Source: JAGQNT01 sp964426605
Lineage (GTDB): Bacteria > Patescibacteriota > Saccharimonadia > Saccharimonadales > UBA4665
Direction of reading: 5' to 3'
Assembly: GCA_964426605.1 (NCBI GenBank)
Contig: CAYRQK010000003.1
Location: 1 to 38,399, forward strand
Length of the DNA stretch: 38,399 bases
Under the pieces are notes generated by a model. That model was not told the origin of the DNA. It saw only the letters and a list, made by a program, of their open reading frames with translations, and did not search any database. Position 1 is the first letter of the stretch, and each line of letters starts with the position of its first letter. Positions 16,343-24,553 of the stretch are shown here, piece by piece. Position numbers and translations under genes: made by a program.

Positions 16343-18103
16343 ATGCCTGCAATCATTGAGATCGATAATACTATCACCGTCGGAGATCTGGCGGATAAGC
16401 TGATGATCCCAGCCACTAAGCTTATTGGTGAGCTTATGAAGAATGGGGTTATGGCAACCATTAATGAGCAGATTGACTTCGATACTGCTCAGATTATGGC
16501 TGAAGAGCTGGGGCTGGATGTTTCGCTGGCTCGCCAGGCTGTTGAGCAAAATGCTCCAAAACCACGTGTCAAAGTGATGTCGGCCGATGCAGAGAGCCGT
16601 CCGCCAGTGGTAGCTGTTATGGGTCATGTTGACCACGGTAAAACGAGCCTACTTGATGCAATTCGCAAGGCGAGTGTCGCCAAGGGTGAGGCCGGCGGCA
16701 TTACGCAGCATATCTCAGCCTATCAGATAGAGCATAAGGGCCGGCTTATTACGTTTCTTGATACTCCTGGTCATGAGGCATTTGCCGCAATTCGTGAGCA
16801 CGGTGCCCATCTGACGGATATCGCAGTTATTGTTGTGGCGGCGGATGACGGCATAAAACCTCAAACACTTGAGGCAATTCGCTTTGCTCGCAAGGCGGGA
16901 GTCAAGATAGTGGTAGCAATTAACAAGATGGATAAAGAAGGTGCGGACCCCAATAGGGTGAAGCAGCAGCTTGCCGAACACGAACTCATGGTTGAGGAAT
17001 GGGGGGGTGATACTGTTGTTATTGAGGTTTCGGCTAAGACCGGCCAGGGTGTTGAGGCACTCGAAGATATGCTGTTGCTCCTCGCTGACGTTGAGGAATT
17101 GAAGGCTGATGCTGTGGGTCCAGCTACGGGGCTTATTATTGAGGCTCGTCTACAACAGGGTCGTGGCCCTGTAGCGCATGTGCTGATAGAGTCCGGAACG
17201 CTCAAGAAAGGCGATTTTGTTGTCGCTGGTAGCGCGTACGCGAAGGTTCGTAATCTCGAGAGTACGAACGGGGTGGCTATTGGTCAGGCCACTCCTTCAA
17301 CGCCGGTGGTTATAACTGGTTTCAAGACGCTACCCGAATTTGCCGATGAGTTCCAGGTGGTTGCGTCCGAAAAAGAGGCTCGGTCTTTGGCTGAGTCAGC
17401 GGCAAATAGCAGAGTTTCTGGATCGAACCGACATGGTATTAACAGCGGTGAACTTATTCGCATGATTAACCGCAACAACCAGGTGCAAGAGCTCAACGTA
17501 CTTATCAAGGCTGACGTACAAGGGTCACTCGCGTCTGTCACCGACAGCCTCAAAGCGCTCGATACCGAAGAGGTAGCTATTCGTGTTGTTGGCTCTGGCA
17601 TCGGTACGTTAACCGAAAATGATATCCACATGGCTCATACGAGCGGTGCTATCGTGTACGGTTTCAACATATCTATGCCTTCCAATATCCGTCAGACTGC
17701 TAGCCGTGATAAAGTACCGGTTCGTCTCTATAAGGTCATATATGAGCTTATAGGTGATGCTAAAAGTGAACTTAGTGATCTATTACTGCCTCAAATTATC
17801 ACAAATGACGTAGGACGACTAGTTGTACGGGCTATATTTAAGACTACCAAGACTGAAATTATATGTGGTGGTGAAGTTACCAAGGGCAAGTTGGTCGTAC
17901 CGGCTCTGGCGCGAATCGTACGGGGTGACGAAACATTGGCCGAAGCTGAGGTGACAAATCTGAAGCGTGGTCCCCAGGATGCCAAAGAAGTGCTTGAGGG
18001 TGAAATGTGCGGCATAAGCCTTAAGACCAGCAAGCGAGTTGAGCTGCAGGAAGGTGATCGAGTCGAACTGTTCACGCGAGAGACGGTCGCCCGTAGCTTA
18101 TAG
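16343..18103 (+). CDS. infB: Translation initiation factor IF-2
   Basis: A 586-residue GTPase that brings fMet-tRNA to the 30S subunit. A short N-terminal IF2N-like domain (residues 1-~60, ITVGDLADKLMIPATKLIGELMKNG) leads directly to the G domain: GHVDHGKT (94-101), DTPGHEAF (140-147), NKMD (194-197). Domains II, III and IV (the C-terminal fMet-binding part) follow to the end. It lacks the long disordered N-terminal region of E. coli IF-2 (890 residues). SD-like AGAAAGGA precedes ATG 16343. It is in an operon with rpsA rather than next to nusA, and fmt, whose product formylates the initiator tRNA, is close by on the other strand. Confidence 0.97.
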   Translation: MPAIIEIDNTITVGDLADKLMIPATKLIGELMKNGVMATINEQIDFDTAQIMAEELGLDVSLARQAVEQNAPKPRVKVMSADAESRPPVVAVMGHVDHGKTSLLDAIRKASVAKGEAGGITQHISAYQIEHKGRLITFLDTPGHEAFAAIREHGAHLTDIAVIVVAADDGIKPQTLEAIRFARKAGVKIVVAINKMDKEGADPNRVKQQLAEHELMVEEWGGDTVVIEVSAKTGQGVEALEDMLLLLADVEELKADAVGPATGLIIEARLQQGRGPVAHVLIESGTLKKGDFVVAGSAYAKVRNLESTNGVAIGQATPSTPVVITGFKTLPEFADEFQVVASEKEARSLAESAANSRVSGSNRHGINSGELIRMINRNNQVQELNVLIKADVQGSLASVTDSLKALDTEEVAIRVVGSGIGTLTENDIHMAHTSGAIVYGFNISMPSNIRQTASRDKVPVRLYKVIYELIGDAKSELSDLLLPQIITNDVGRLVVRAIFKTTKTEIICGGEVTKGKLVVPALARIVRGDETLAEAEVTNLKRGPQDAKEVLEGEMCGISLKTSKRVELQEGDRVELFTRETVARSL

Positions 18104-18109
18104 GTAGGG

Positions 18110-18115
18110 TACAAT
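18110..18115 (+). promoter_or_regulatory. -10 box of the DUF5663 gene (leaderless)
   Basis: TACAAT ends 6 nt before ATG 18122, so transcription should begin at the start codon. No SD sequence is present. The -35 region is poor. Read-through from infB (stop at 18103) is also possible. Confidence 0.5.
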
Positions 18116-18121
18116 AAAGCC

Positions 18122-18619
18122 ATGGACGATGGAATGAACACAGGCGCAGCAAGTAACCAGCCCGACCCGGGCCAGTTTGCGCAGCGACCGGTACCCCAAC
18201 AACCTCAGCCTCAAACACGGGATCAACGACCCCCACTGAAGATTGACGATGCGCTGCTAGTCGAGCTGGGTCTTGGTACGTTGCCTGCCGAAGAGAAGAA
18301 GGCACTGCAGAAGCATATTTATGAAACACTCGAGATGCGGGTCGGTATGCGTCTGGCCGATCAGATGACAAACGAGCAGCTCGATGAGTTCGAGACATAC
18401 TTTAACGCCCGAGATGACGCTGGCGCTTTTCGTTGGCTCGAGACAAACTTCCCCAATTATAAAGATATCGTGGCCGAAGAGTTCGATAAGCTCAAATCAG
18501 AAGTTGCACACAATGCGGCCGATATCGTGGCCGCTAGTCAGCAATCTGTCGCGGGTGGTGACTCTACCCCTGCAGCCCAAGATCAACAGCCGCCACCACA
18601 GGCGCCACCCACAGCTTAA
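18122..18619 (+). CDS. DUF5663-like protein
   Basis: A 165-residue soluble protein. Residues ~1-38 are Pro/Gln-rich and disordered. Residues ~45-115 form an alpha-helical domain (LLVELGLGTLPAEEKKALQKH and LADQMTNEQLDEFE), which I recognise as resembling DUF5663, a family found mostly in Patescibacteria. The C-terminal ~25 residues are Pro/Ala/Gln-rich. No catalytic residues or membrane segments are visible. The function is unknown. It follows infB by 18 nt and its stop codon interlocks with that of convergent fmt. Confidence 0.75.
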   Translation: MDDGMNTGAASNQPDPGQFAQRPVPQQPQPQTRDQRPPLKIDDALLVELGLGTLPAEEKKALQKHIYETLEMRVGMRLADQMTNEQLDEFETYFNARDDAGAFRWLETNFPNYKDIVAEEFDKLKSEVAHNAADIVAASQQSVAGGDSTPAAQDQQPPPQAPPTA

Positions 18620-19563
18620 GGCGTGGGGAGCCGGTTTGCGTATCCACGGATGAAATCCGCAGCACTCATCTCTCGTTTGCCCGCGGGTATGAGCTTGTCG
18701 ACACACAGGTAACCTTCGCTGCACGATAGCCGTAGTGTCTCGGCGTCTCTGGATATTTCGAGAGTTCCGATCGTACTTTTACTGGTTGCAGGGATTGCGT
18801 GAGCGGTCGTGATGACAATGTCTATTCCGCCGAGGCTTGTTCGGCTCTTAGGCCATTCGCTGTAGGCGCGGACTTCTCGCTCGAGTTGAATAGCGGACTT
18901 CGTAAAGTCGAGCACACCGTCTTGTTTTGTAATAAGACTATCATACGTTGCTACGGCGCTGTCTTGTGGCAGGCCAACGACTGATCCGTCGAGAATGCCT
19001 GGAAGCAGATCATGCACCATGACTGTACCGATGTCGAGGAGTGCCTCAGACAGTTGCTGCTTTGTCTCATCTCCGCGCAACACGTATTCGGACTGGGCGT
19101 ATATTGGTCCGGAATCCATCTCTTTGGCGAGCGCCATGAGCGACACGCCAGTCTTGCCCTCGCCACTCAGGATGACACTTTCAAGCGGAATGGACCCTCG
19201 GTGCTTGGGGAGTAGGGACGGGTGGATGTTGATGATTCCTCTCGGGAATATATCAATGACTGACTGAGGTATGATCTTGCCATAAGCAACCAAGACGGCT
19301 GCCTCGGCTTGGTATGATTCTAATTGCTCTCGAATATCTGATGGCTTAGCCGGTAGTAGCACTGGAATGTCATATTGGCTCGCAAGCTCTGCCACCTCTA
19401 GACTGCGTGTGTTCCGCGAGCGGGCCGTCTCGTGATTTGCTACGACGGCTGCAATAGTGTAGCCGTTATCTATGAGCGATCGGAGTACAGGCGTATCAGT
19501 ATGTACTCCTGTAGCGATGCGTTCATTGCCAAAGAAGATGATTGTTTTTGATGTCTTTTTCAT
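18616..19563 (-). CDS. fmt: Methionyl-tRNA formyltransferase
   Basis: A 315-residue cytoplasmic enzyme that formylates Met-tRNA(fMet) using 10-formyl-tetrahydrofolate. The catalytic triad of the formyltransferase fold is visible: Asn112 and His114 in INIHPSLLPKHRG and Asp150 in AKEMDSGPIYAQ. The C-terminal tRNA-binding domain includes REVRAYSEWPKSRT. ATG 19563 starts MKKTSKTIIFFGNE; an upstream in-frame extension to 19707 is overlap with def and is rejected. The gene overlaps the end of def by 41 nt, the standard priA-def-fmt order. Its stop codon interlocks with that of the convergent DUF5663 gene. Confidence 0.95.
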   Translation of the reverse strand: MKKTSKTIIFFGNERIATGVHTDTPVLRSLIDNGYTIAAVVANHETARSRNTRSLEVAELASQYDIPVLLPAKPSDIREQLESYQAEAAVLVAYGKIIPQSVIDIFPRGIINIHPSLLPKHRGSIPLESVILSGEGKTGVSLMALAKEMDSGPIYAQSEYVLRGDETKQQLSEALLDIGTVMVHDLLPGILDGSVVGLPQDSAVATYDSLITKQDGVLDFTKSAIQLEREVRAYSEWPKSRTSLGGIDIVITTAHAIPATSKSTIGTLEISRDAETLRLSCSEGYLCVDKLIPAGKREMSAADFIRGYANRLPTP

Positions 19564-20098
19564 AATCTTGCTTCTGTAAATTTCCCTTCTCATCGAGTAT
19601 ATAAAAAGCCTCGGGTGAGTCCTTGATGTGGTCGATAAAGACGATTCCATTAGTGTGGTCAATCTCGTGTTGTAAAATCCTCGCCAAGAACCCTTCGGCG
19701 GTGACACGGAACTCTTTGCCGTCGAGATCGAGTGCCTTTATGCGTACCTTGGAGTGGCGCGGGACTTTACCGTAGACGTCTTTGATACTTAGGCAGCCCT
19801 CAAAGTCTTCAACAATTTCACCTTCTAGTTTTGTGACTTTCGGGTTAATCAATATGGTGAAAGTGTGGTCGTCTTTGTTGTCATAATTATTACGTATAAC
19901 GACTATTTTAAGAAGTTTATCTACTTGAATAGCTGCAAGTGCAACGCCGACTTCGTGTTCGCGACTTTGCTCCCAGTCGATGGTCGCAGCCTGCATATCG
20001 GTTATAACTTGGACGATATCGTCGTTTATATAACCGACTTTTTTGGATTTTTGTCGTAAGTGCGAATTTGGTAGGGTGATAATATCGTCTTTTGTCAT
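19523..20098 (-). CDS. def: Peptide deformylase
   Basis: A 191-residue metal-dependent hydrolase that removes the formyl group from nascent proteins. The three family motifs are present: GVALAAIQ (residues 51-58, usual form GxGLAAxQ with the second Gly replaced by Ala), EGCLSI (100-105, metal ligand Cys102) and QHEIDHTNG (143-151, His144, Glu145, His148). The C-terminus is Lys/Asp-rich. It is in an operon between priA (43-nt gap) and fmt (41-nt overlap). An internal TATACT lies 11 nt upstream of the start on the minus strand, but without a good -35. Confidence 0.95.
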   Translation of the reverse strand: MTKDDIITLPNSHLRQKSKKVGYINDDIVQVITDMQAATIDWEQSREHEVGVALAAIQVDKLLKIVVIRNNYDNKDDHTFTILINPKVTKLEGEIVEDFEGCLSIKDVYGKVPRHSKVRIKALDLDGKEFRVTAEGFLARILQHEIDHTNGIVFIDHIKDSPEAFYILDEKGNLQKQDYEKDIKNNHLLWQ

Positions 20099-20141
20099 GT
20101 TGCCTTAAAGTATAGCGTAGCTCTCTGTAAAATCCCAGATC

Positions 20142-22070
20142 CTACAACAGGTCCAAGGGGTCGATATCGTGTAAAGTATTTGATGGTAGTGCGTCGATGA
20201 TATCAAGTAGCAAAGATCGTTGTTTGGCCTTCACGACAAGCTGCCAATAGTGACTACTGTTTATGGTTTCGTAAAGGGCCGGTGCCGGGCCGTCAATCCG
20301 TACTGCTGCACCGTGCTCGACGATATGTTTTCGTATTTTCTCACAGGCCTGTTCTGCGGATTTGGCTGAGGCTCGCTTGCACACAATCTTTAATACATAA
20401 CAAAACGGCGGATACAAAAATGTATTTCGTTCCTCGAGCTCTCTCTGGTAAAAATTGGCCCAGTCATCCTCAATAGCGGCCTTGATGACTAGGCTGTTCG
20501 GATTATACGACTGAATGATAACGTGCGAGTTTGCGTGCCCCCGGCCGACTCGGCCAATCACTTGGTTGAGTAACTGATATGTACGCTCAGAAGCCGTGTA
20601 ATCAGGCATGCTGAGGCTTGTATCGGCCATGATGACACCGACTGTGGTCAAGTTTGGCAGATCTAGGCCCTTTGCAATCGATTGCGTACCGATGATGATA
20701 TCGGCACCACCTGCTTGCATGGCCTCTATGTGGTGCTCTAGCCGCTCGGACTTTAGGTTGTCTGAGTCGAAGCGCCTGAGACGTGCATCGGGAAATAGCC
20801 GCTGAACCTCGTCTACGACCGCCTTAGTACCGATGTGTTTGAATACGAGTTCGGTGTGTTGGCAAGTTGGGCACGCGAGTGGTACCGACTGGTTCCAGCC
20901 ACAGGTGTGACAGCGCAAGTTGTGACTGTCGCCGTGATACACCAGGGGGATATCGCACTTTGGGCACAGAGCCTGCCATCCGCAGTTCTGGCACAGCGCG
21001 ATACGTGCCGTGCCGCGACGGTTGAGGTAGAGTAGTGATTGTTGATTGTGAGCGAGTGACGTTGTTAAGCTGGCGAGCAGGTCATCACTTAAAAATCGTG
21101 ACTTTGTAAATTGTTCACGATTTTTTAGGTCTACCAGTGTAGTATCTGTGGTGTAGCTGGATGATTTAGCGAGCGTTGATAGGCGGATAATTGGCTTACC
21201 CTTTTGCTCGGCTATATAGTAGTCGGCCACGAGCGGTGTCGCTGTACCGTACACGAGGGTGGCTTTGTGCTCGTGGGCCAGTTGTGAGGCGACACGAAAG
21301 GCCTGATACCGAGGCTCCTGCTCCTGTTTGTACGCTGGCTCGTGTGCCTCGTCGACGACGATGAGCCCCAGGTCCCTAACGGGGCTGAAAAGAGCGGAGC
21401 GAGGGCCGATTATGACCAGTGGGGTAGTGGCACATAGTATTTTCTGCCATGCATCGAACCGCTCTCGAGCAGTTAGGTTCGAATGGAGCAGCACGACCCG
21501 TTTATCGCCGAACACCCCGAAGCTCTTTACGAGTTGTCCTGTTAGCCCTATTTCTGGACTTAGGATGATAGTCGATTTGCCCCGCTCGAGTTCGCGACGA
21601 GTGAGTTCTTGATATATCCTCGTTTTCCCGCTCCCGGTCCGCCCGTGTAGTAGGTATGTGTTTGGTCGTGTGAACTGTTTGAGCGCTCGGGCTTGTGCTT
21701 TAGTCAGGGCAGGTAGTTTGGGCTGGATGGAGTCGGCCCCCCCGGGGGGTAGCCCAAGTTTAGCCGGGATATGAGCCGGCAGTATCGTTTGCGAGGTAGC
21801 CCCTATAGGGCTGCGGTAATAATTTTGTAGCCAAACCGCAAGCGATAGAAGCTGGGTTGGCAAAGTGGGCAGATCGTATACATGCTCGACGGTCTTTATG
21901 GCTATTCGTGGTGTTTTTGTTGCGTTTGCTACGACAACAGCGGTGATTTTCTCATTACGAAGATGCACCCTCACGATTGATCCGATGGCGATTGGCTCGG
22001 GGTAACTATAGGTGAGCGCTGATTTTCCTCGGTAGCTTTTACTGCGTACCCACACATGGTAATAGTGCAT
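20142..22070 (-). CDS. priA: Primosomal protein N' (replication restart helicase PriA)
   Basis: A 642-residue superfamily 2 3'-5' DNA helicase that reloads the replisome at stalled forks. An N-terminal DNA-binding domain (~1-100) is followed by Walker A HGRTGSGKT (142-150), DEAH (240-243), and a zinc-binding insert with CQNCGW, CPKC, CHTCGW and CPTC. Helicase motifs V/VI (IIGTQSIAKGLDLPNLT and QVIGRVGRG) come next. Slightly shorter than E. coli PriA (732). It heads the priA-def-fmt operon. The -10 TATACT lies 6 nt before ATG 22070 with no SD, so a leaderless transcript is likely. Confidence 0.96.
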   Translation of the reverse strand: MHYYHVWVRSKSYRGKSALTYSYPEPIAIGSIVRVHLRNEKITAVVVANATKTPRIAIKTVEHVYDLPTLPTQLLSLAVWLQNYYRSPIGATSQTILPAHIPAKLGLPPGGADSIQPKLPALTKAQARALKQFTRPNTYLLHGRTGSGKTRIYQELTRRELERGKSTIILSPEIGLTGQLVKSFGVFGDKRVVLLHSNLTARERFDAWQKILCATTPLVIIGPRSALFSPVRDLGLIVVDEAHEPAYKQEQEPRYQAFRVASQLAHEHKATLVYGTATPLVADYYIAEQKGKPIIRLSTLAKSSSYTTDTTLVDLKNREQFTKSRFLSDDLLASLTTSLAHNQQSLLYLNRRGTARIALCQNCGWQALCPKCDIPLVYHGDSHNLRCHTCGWNQSVPLACPTCQHTELVFKHIGTKAVVDEVQRLFPDARLRRFDSDNLKSERLEHHIEAMQAGGADIIIGTQSIAKGLDLPNLTTVGVIMADTSLSMPDYTASERTYQLLNQVIGRVGRGHANSHVIIQSYNPNSLVIKAAIEDDWANFYQRELEERNTFLYPPFCYVLKIVCKRASAKSAEQACEKIRKHIVEHGAAVRIDGPAPALYETINSSHYWQLVVKAKQRSLLLDIIDALPSNTLHDIDPLDLL

Positions 22071-22076
22071 GCAGTT

Positions 22077-22082
22077 AGTATA
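22077..22082 (-). promoter_or_regulatory. -10 box of priA-def-fmt operon (leaderless)
   Basis: TATACT on the minus strand, followed by 6 nt and the ATG of priA. The -35 is not well matched. Position relative to the ATG implies a leader of 0-2 nt. Confidence 0.6.
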
Positions 22083-22144
22083 CGACTTTCGGAATTTTCT
22101 CTATTGAAATGGCCTACGCAAACCGCTACACTTGATGGTGTACG

Positions 22145-22159
22145 TTGTCTGAATGACAA
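22145..22159. promoter_or_regulatory. Inverted repeat TTGTC-TGAAT-GACAA
   Basis: Five-base arms around a 5-base centre in the intergenic region between divergent priA and the winged-helix regulator. It could be an operator for that regulator; this is inference from position only. Confidence 0.3.
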
Positions 22160-22195
22160 TAAGGCTTACGTTTTAGATAAAAAGGCAGGGGTTCC

Positions 22196-22486
22196 ATGTT
22201 AGATGTATTTATAACTTCAAGAGTACGGCGCAAGATCATTGTAATTTATGCGAAATACCCCGATTTTAAGACGCATGTTCGAGGTCTTGCCAAGCTTATA
22301 CGTGAGGATGCCGGTAATATCCAGCGCGAACTAAAGCGCCTCGAGAAGGTTGGCTTTCTGATATCTGAGAAGCAGGGGAACACCAAGGTGTATTACACAA
22401 ATAAACAGTTCCCAATCTTTAAAGAGCTCCAGAGCATTGTGTTGAAGTCTCAGCGTAGTAGCCAAAAGAAGCCGGTTATTTCCTAA
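22196..22486 (+). CDS. Winged-helix transcriptional regulator
   Basis: A 96-residue protein with an ArsR/MarR-like winged helix-turn-helix. Helices are KTHVRGLAKLIREDAGNIQRELKRLEKVG (in parts: VRGLAKLIRED, NIQRELKRLEKVGFL), then a wing, ISEKQGNTKVYYTNK. No metal-binding cysteines are present, so it is not a classical ArsR metal sensor. A short basic C-terminus (SQRSSQKKPVIS) follows. SD-like GCAGGGG lies 4-5 nt before ATG 22196. It is transcribed divergently from priA and upstream of rpsU, which has its own promoter. Target unknown. Confidence 0.8.
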   Translation: MLDVFITSRVRRKIIVIYAKYPDFKTHVRGLAKLIREDAGNIQRELKRLEKVGFLISEKQGNTKVYYTNKQFPIFKELQSIVLKSQRSSQKKPVIS

Positions 22487-22492
22487 GGTGGC

Positions 22493-22521
22493 TTGCATCT
22501 GTAACTCCTCTCAGGTACAAT
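22493..22521 (+). promoter_or_regulatory. Promoter of rpsU operon
   Basis: TTGCAT (22493-22498), 17-nt spacer, TACAAT (22516-22521). The ATG of rpsU starts 9 nt after the -10 box, so the transcript is probably leaderless. Confidence 0.85.
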
Positions 22522-22529
22522 AGCTCACG

Positions 22530-22745
22530 ATGATTCAAGTAACACGTAAAGATTCAAAAGAGTCGCTCGAAAACTTGCTGCGTCGCTTTAACCGTAAAGT
22601 GCAGCAATCAGGCGTTGTGGCTGTTGTGAAGCAAGGGCAATATTTTGCCAAGCCTATCAGCAAACGCGACCGCCGTGCCAAGGCTATTATTCGTACTGAG
22701 CGGAAGGCTCAGAAGATCAAGCGGATTAAGCTCGGCCAGCGATAA
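22530..22745 (+). CDS. rpsU: 30S ribosomal protein S21
   Basis: A 71-residue very basic protein, matching S21 (IQVTRKDSKESLENLLRRFNRK near the N-terminus, basic C-terminal helix ending KIKRIKLGQR). It sits on the platform of the 30S subunit near the anti-SD helix. There is no SD; the promoter -10 lies just upstream of the ATG. The stop codon directly abuts the ATG of yqeY (TAAATG), so the two are coupled. rpsU-yqeY is a common bacterial gene pair. Confidence 0.95.
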   Translation: MIQVTRKDSKESLENLLRRFNRKVQQSGVVAVVKQGQYFAKPISKRDRRAKAIIRTERKAQKIKRIKLGQR

Positions 22746-23201
22746 ATGAGTCTCGAGACAACGCTAAACCAAGATTTGAAAACAGCCATGCTCGCTAAAG
22801 ACGAGCAGACTGTGAGTACGCTTAGGCTTGTTAAGAGCGCCTTGCTGTACACGAAGGTTGCGAGTGGCGAGCGTGACACGGAGATGAGTGATGATGCAGT
22901 CATGGCTATCCTCGGCAAAGAGGCTAAGAAGCGCCAGGAAAGTGCTGATCTATTCACAAGGGGCGGTAACGCCGGAAAGGCACAGGCAGAATTAGCCGAA
23001 AAGGCTATTATCGAGCGCTATTTACCAGCACGGCTGGACGAAGAGGAGATCGCCGCCATTGTTGACGAAGTGCTGGCGACAGTTGGTGTGGCCGACCAGT
23101 CAAAGATGGGTCAGGTTATTGGCATGGTTAAACAAAAAGCAGGTGTTGCGGCCGATGGCGCGCTCATTGCCCGGATTGTAAAAGAAAGGATTACGCGTTG
23201 A
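22746..23201 (+). CDS. yqeY: GatB/YqeY domain protein
   Basis: A 151-residue soluble protein with the YqeY fold, similar to the tail domain of GatB, the amidotransferase subunit that contacts tRNA. Typical segments are LNQDLKTAMLAKDEQTVSTLR, split as LNQDLKTAMLAKDE and TVSTLRLVKSAL, KKRQESADLF, EKAIIERYLP and GQVIGMVKQKAG. The molecular function is not well defined; a role in tRNA-dependent amidation is often proposed. It starts immediately after the rpsU stop and its TGA overlaps the TTG start of adk (TTGA). Confidence 0.92.
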   Translation: MSLETTLNQDLKTAMLAKDEQTVSTLRLVKSALLYTKVASGERDTEMSDDAVMAILGKEAKKRQESADLFTRGGNAGKAQAELAEKAIIERYLPARLDEEEIAAIVDEVLATVGVADQSKMGQVIGMVKQKAGVAADGALIARIVKERITR

Positions 23202-23737
23202 TTATACTGACAGGTCCGGCTGGTGCCGGTAAGAGTTTGCAGGGTCATGCCTTGGCGGACGAATATGGCTACGCTTATTTATCTACCGGCGAGTTGTTCC
23301 GTGTGCTTATCACTGGCCGGCGGCGACATGAGATGCTCGAGGGCAACTTGTTGAGTGACGAAGAGGTCATCAAGGTTGTCGACAGGGCTCTCGAGATTAT
23401 TGATACTTCGCAACAGTTTATTCTCGATGGCTTCCCACGTACGAAGGTACAAGTTGACTGGTTACTGGAGCAACACGCCAAAGGTCGTTTTGATCAGCCG
23501 ATTGTTATCAGCCTTGACCTCGAAGAAGATGTTATCAGGGAGCGCCTAGAGAAACGTGGGCGGCCCGATGACACTGACGCAGCAATTACACAGCGATATT
23601 CTGATTACCAGGCGCTTACTCGGCCACTTCTGGATTACATGCGCAAGAAACACCTAGTTATTCACGAGATCGATGCAACAAAGTCGCCCCAGGAAGTATC
23701 CGGACAGATATTCGCTGCCCTGGGCCTGGAGGTATAG
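23198..23737 (+). CDS. adk: Adenylate kinase, short-LID type
   Basis: A 179-residue enzyme that equilibrates ATP + AMP with 2 ADP. P-loop GPAGAGKS (6-13), the AMP-binding region STGELFRV, DGFPRT (~77-82), and KRGRPDDTDAAITQR with the LID arginines. The LID is short and lacks the four-Cys zinc site. Start is TTG 23198, overlapping the yqeY stop; AAAGAAAGGA upstream serves as SD. The product is shorter than E. coli Adk (214). It sits between yqeY and map. Confidence 0.92.
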   Translation: MIILTGPAGAGKSLQGHALADEYGYAYLSTGELFRVLITGRRRHEMLEGNLLSDEEVIKVVDRALEIIDTSQQFILDGFPRTKVQVDWLLEQHAKGRFDQPIVISLDLEEDVIRERLEKRGRPDDTDAAITQRYSDYQALTRPLLDYMRKKHLVIHEIDATKSPQEVSGQIFAALGLEV

Positions 23738-23744
23738 GCAGGCC

Positions 23745-24500
23745 ATGCAGACGCGTGTAAAATCATCGCGCGAAATCGAGGCCATGCGTGAGAGTGGCCG
23801 GATGCTTGCGACTGTGTTACAACACCTCCGGCCCTTAACGGTGCCTGGTGTCACGACGAAAGAATTGGCAGTGAGTGCTGAGCGGGAATTGAAGGCTCTT
23901 GGCGGCGAGCCAGCCTTCTTGCATTACCAGGGATTTCCCGATGTTATTTGTATCTCGGTGAACGACGAAGTGGTGCACGGTATACCTTCGGCCCAAAAAG
24001 TTATCGCCGGCGGTGATATTGTGGGGCTTGATTTTGGAGTTCGTTACAAAAGTATGATTACCGACGGCGCCATTAGTGTTATCGCCGGGAAACCGCTCAA
24101 GAGCACACATGCCAAACTAGTTGATGTGACCGAACAGGCGCTCCTTGCGGGGATTGCTGTTGTGCAGGATGGAGTCCGAGTCGGCGACATCGGATCAGCC
24201 GTAGAAGCAGTACTGTCAAAGATGCGATATGGGATTGTCCGGGACTTGGTTGGCCACGGTGTTGGCCACGAGTTGCACGAAGATCCCGATATCCCGAATT
24301 ATGGACGACCACATACGGGACCCTGGCTGCGGGCCGGCATGACGATTGCTATTGAGCCTATGGCGACGCTTGGTACTGACAAGGTGTATGCAGCGGAAGA
24401 CGACTGGACTATCCTGACGTATGATGGTTCTCGGTCGGCTCATTTTGAGCATACAGTGCTCATTACCGAAACCGGTGCCGAAATTTTGACACAACTGTAA
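23745..24500 (+). CDS. map: Methionine aminopeptidase, type I
   Basis: A 252-residue dimetal enzyme that removes N-terminal Met after deformylation. The five metal ligands are visible: Asp96 and Asp107 (VGLDFGVRYKSMITDG), His171 (VGHGVGHELHEDP), Glu204 (IAIEPMA) and Glu235 (AHFEHTVLIT). ATG 23745 (MQTRVKSS) was chosen because it follows the adk stop by 8 nt with AGGCAGG upstream; the frame extends back into adk to 23673 but that is rejected. adk-map is a widespread neighbour pair. Together with def and fmt in this window it covers the N-terminal Met cycle. Confidence 0.95.
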   Translation: MQTRVKSSREIEAMRESGRMLATVLQHLRPLTVPGVTTKELAVSAERELKALGGEPAFLHYQGFPDVICISVNDEVVHGIPSAQKVIAGGDIVGLDFGVRYKSMITDGAISVIAGKPLKSTHAKLVDVTEQALLAGIAVVQDGVRVGDIGSAVEAVLSKMRYGIVRDLVGHGVGHELHEDPDIPNYGRPHTGPWLRAGMTIAIEPMATLGTDKVYAAEDDWTILTYDGSRSAHFEHTVLITETGAEILTQL

Positions 24501-24513
24501 AACAGGTAATAAT

Positions 24514-24543
24514 TTGCACCGCTGCAAGGGTAAGCGCTATACT
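24514..24543 (+). promoter_or_regulatory. Promoter of ftsA
   Basis: TTGCAC (24514-24519), 18-nt spacer, TATACT (24538-24543). The ATG at 24554 begins 10 nt beyond the -10 box, so a leader of only a few nucleotides is expected. Confidence 0.82.
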
Positions 24544-24553
24544 GACCCGTAGC

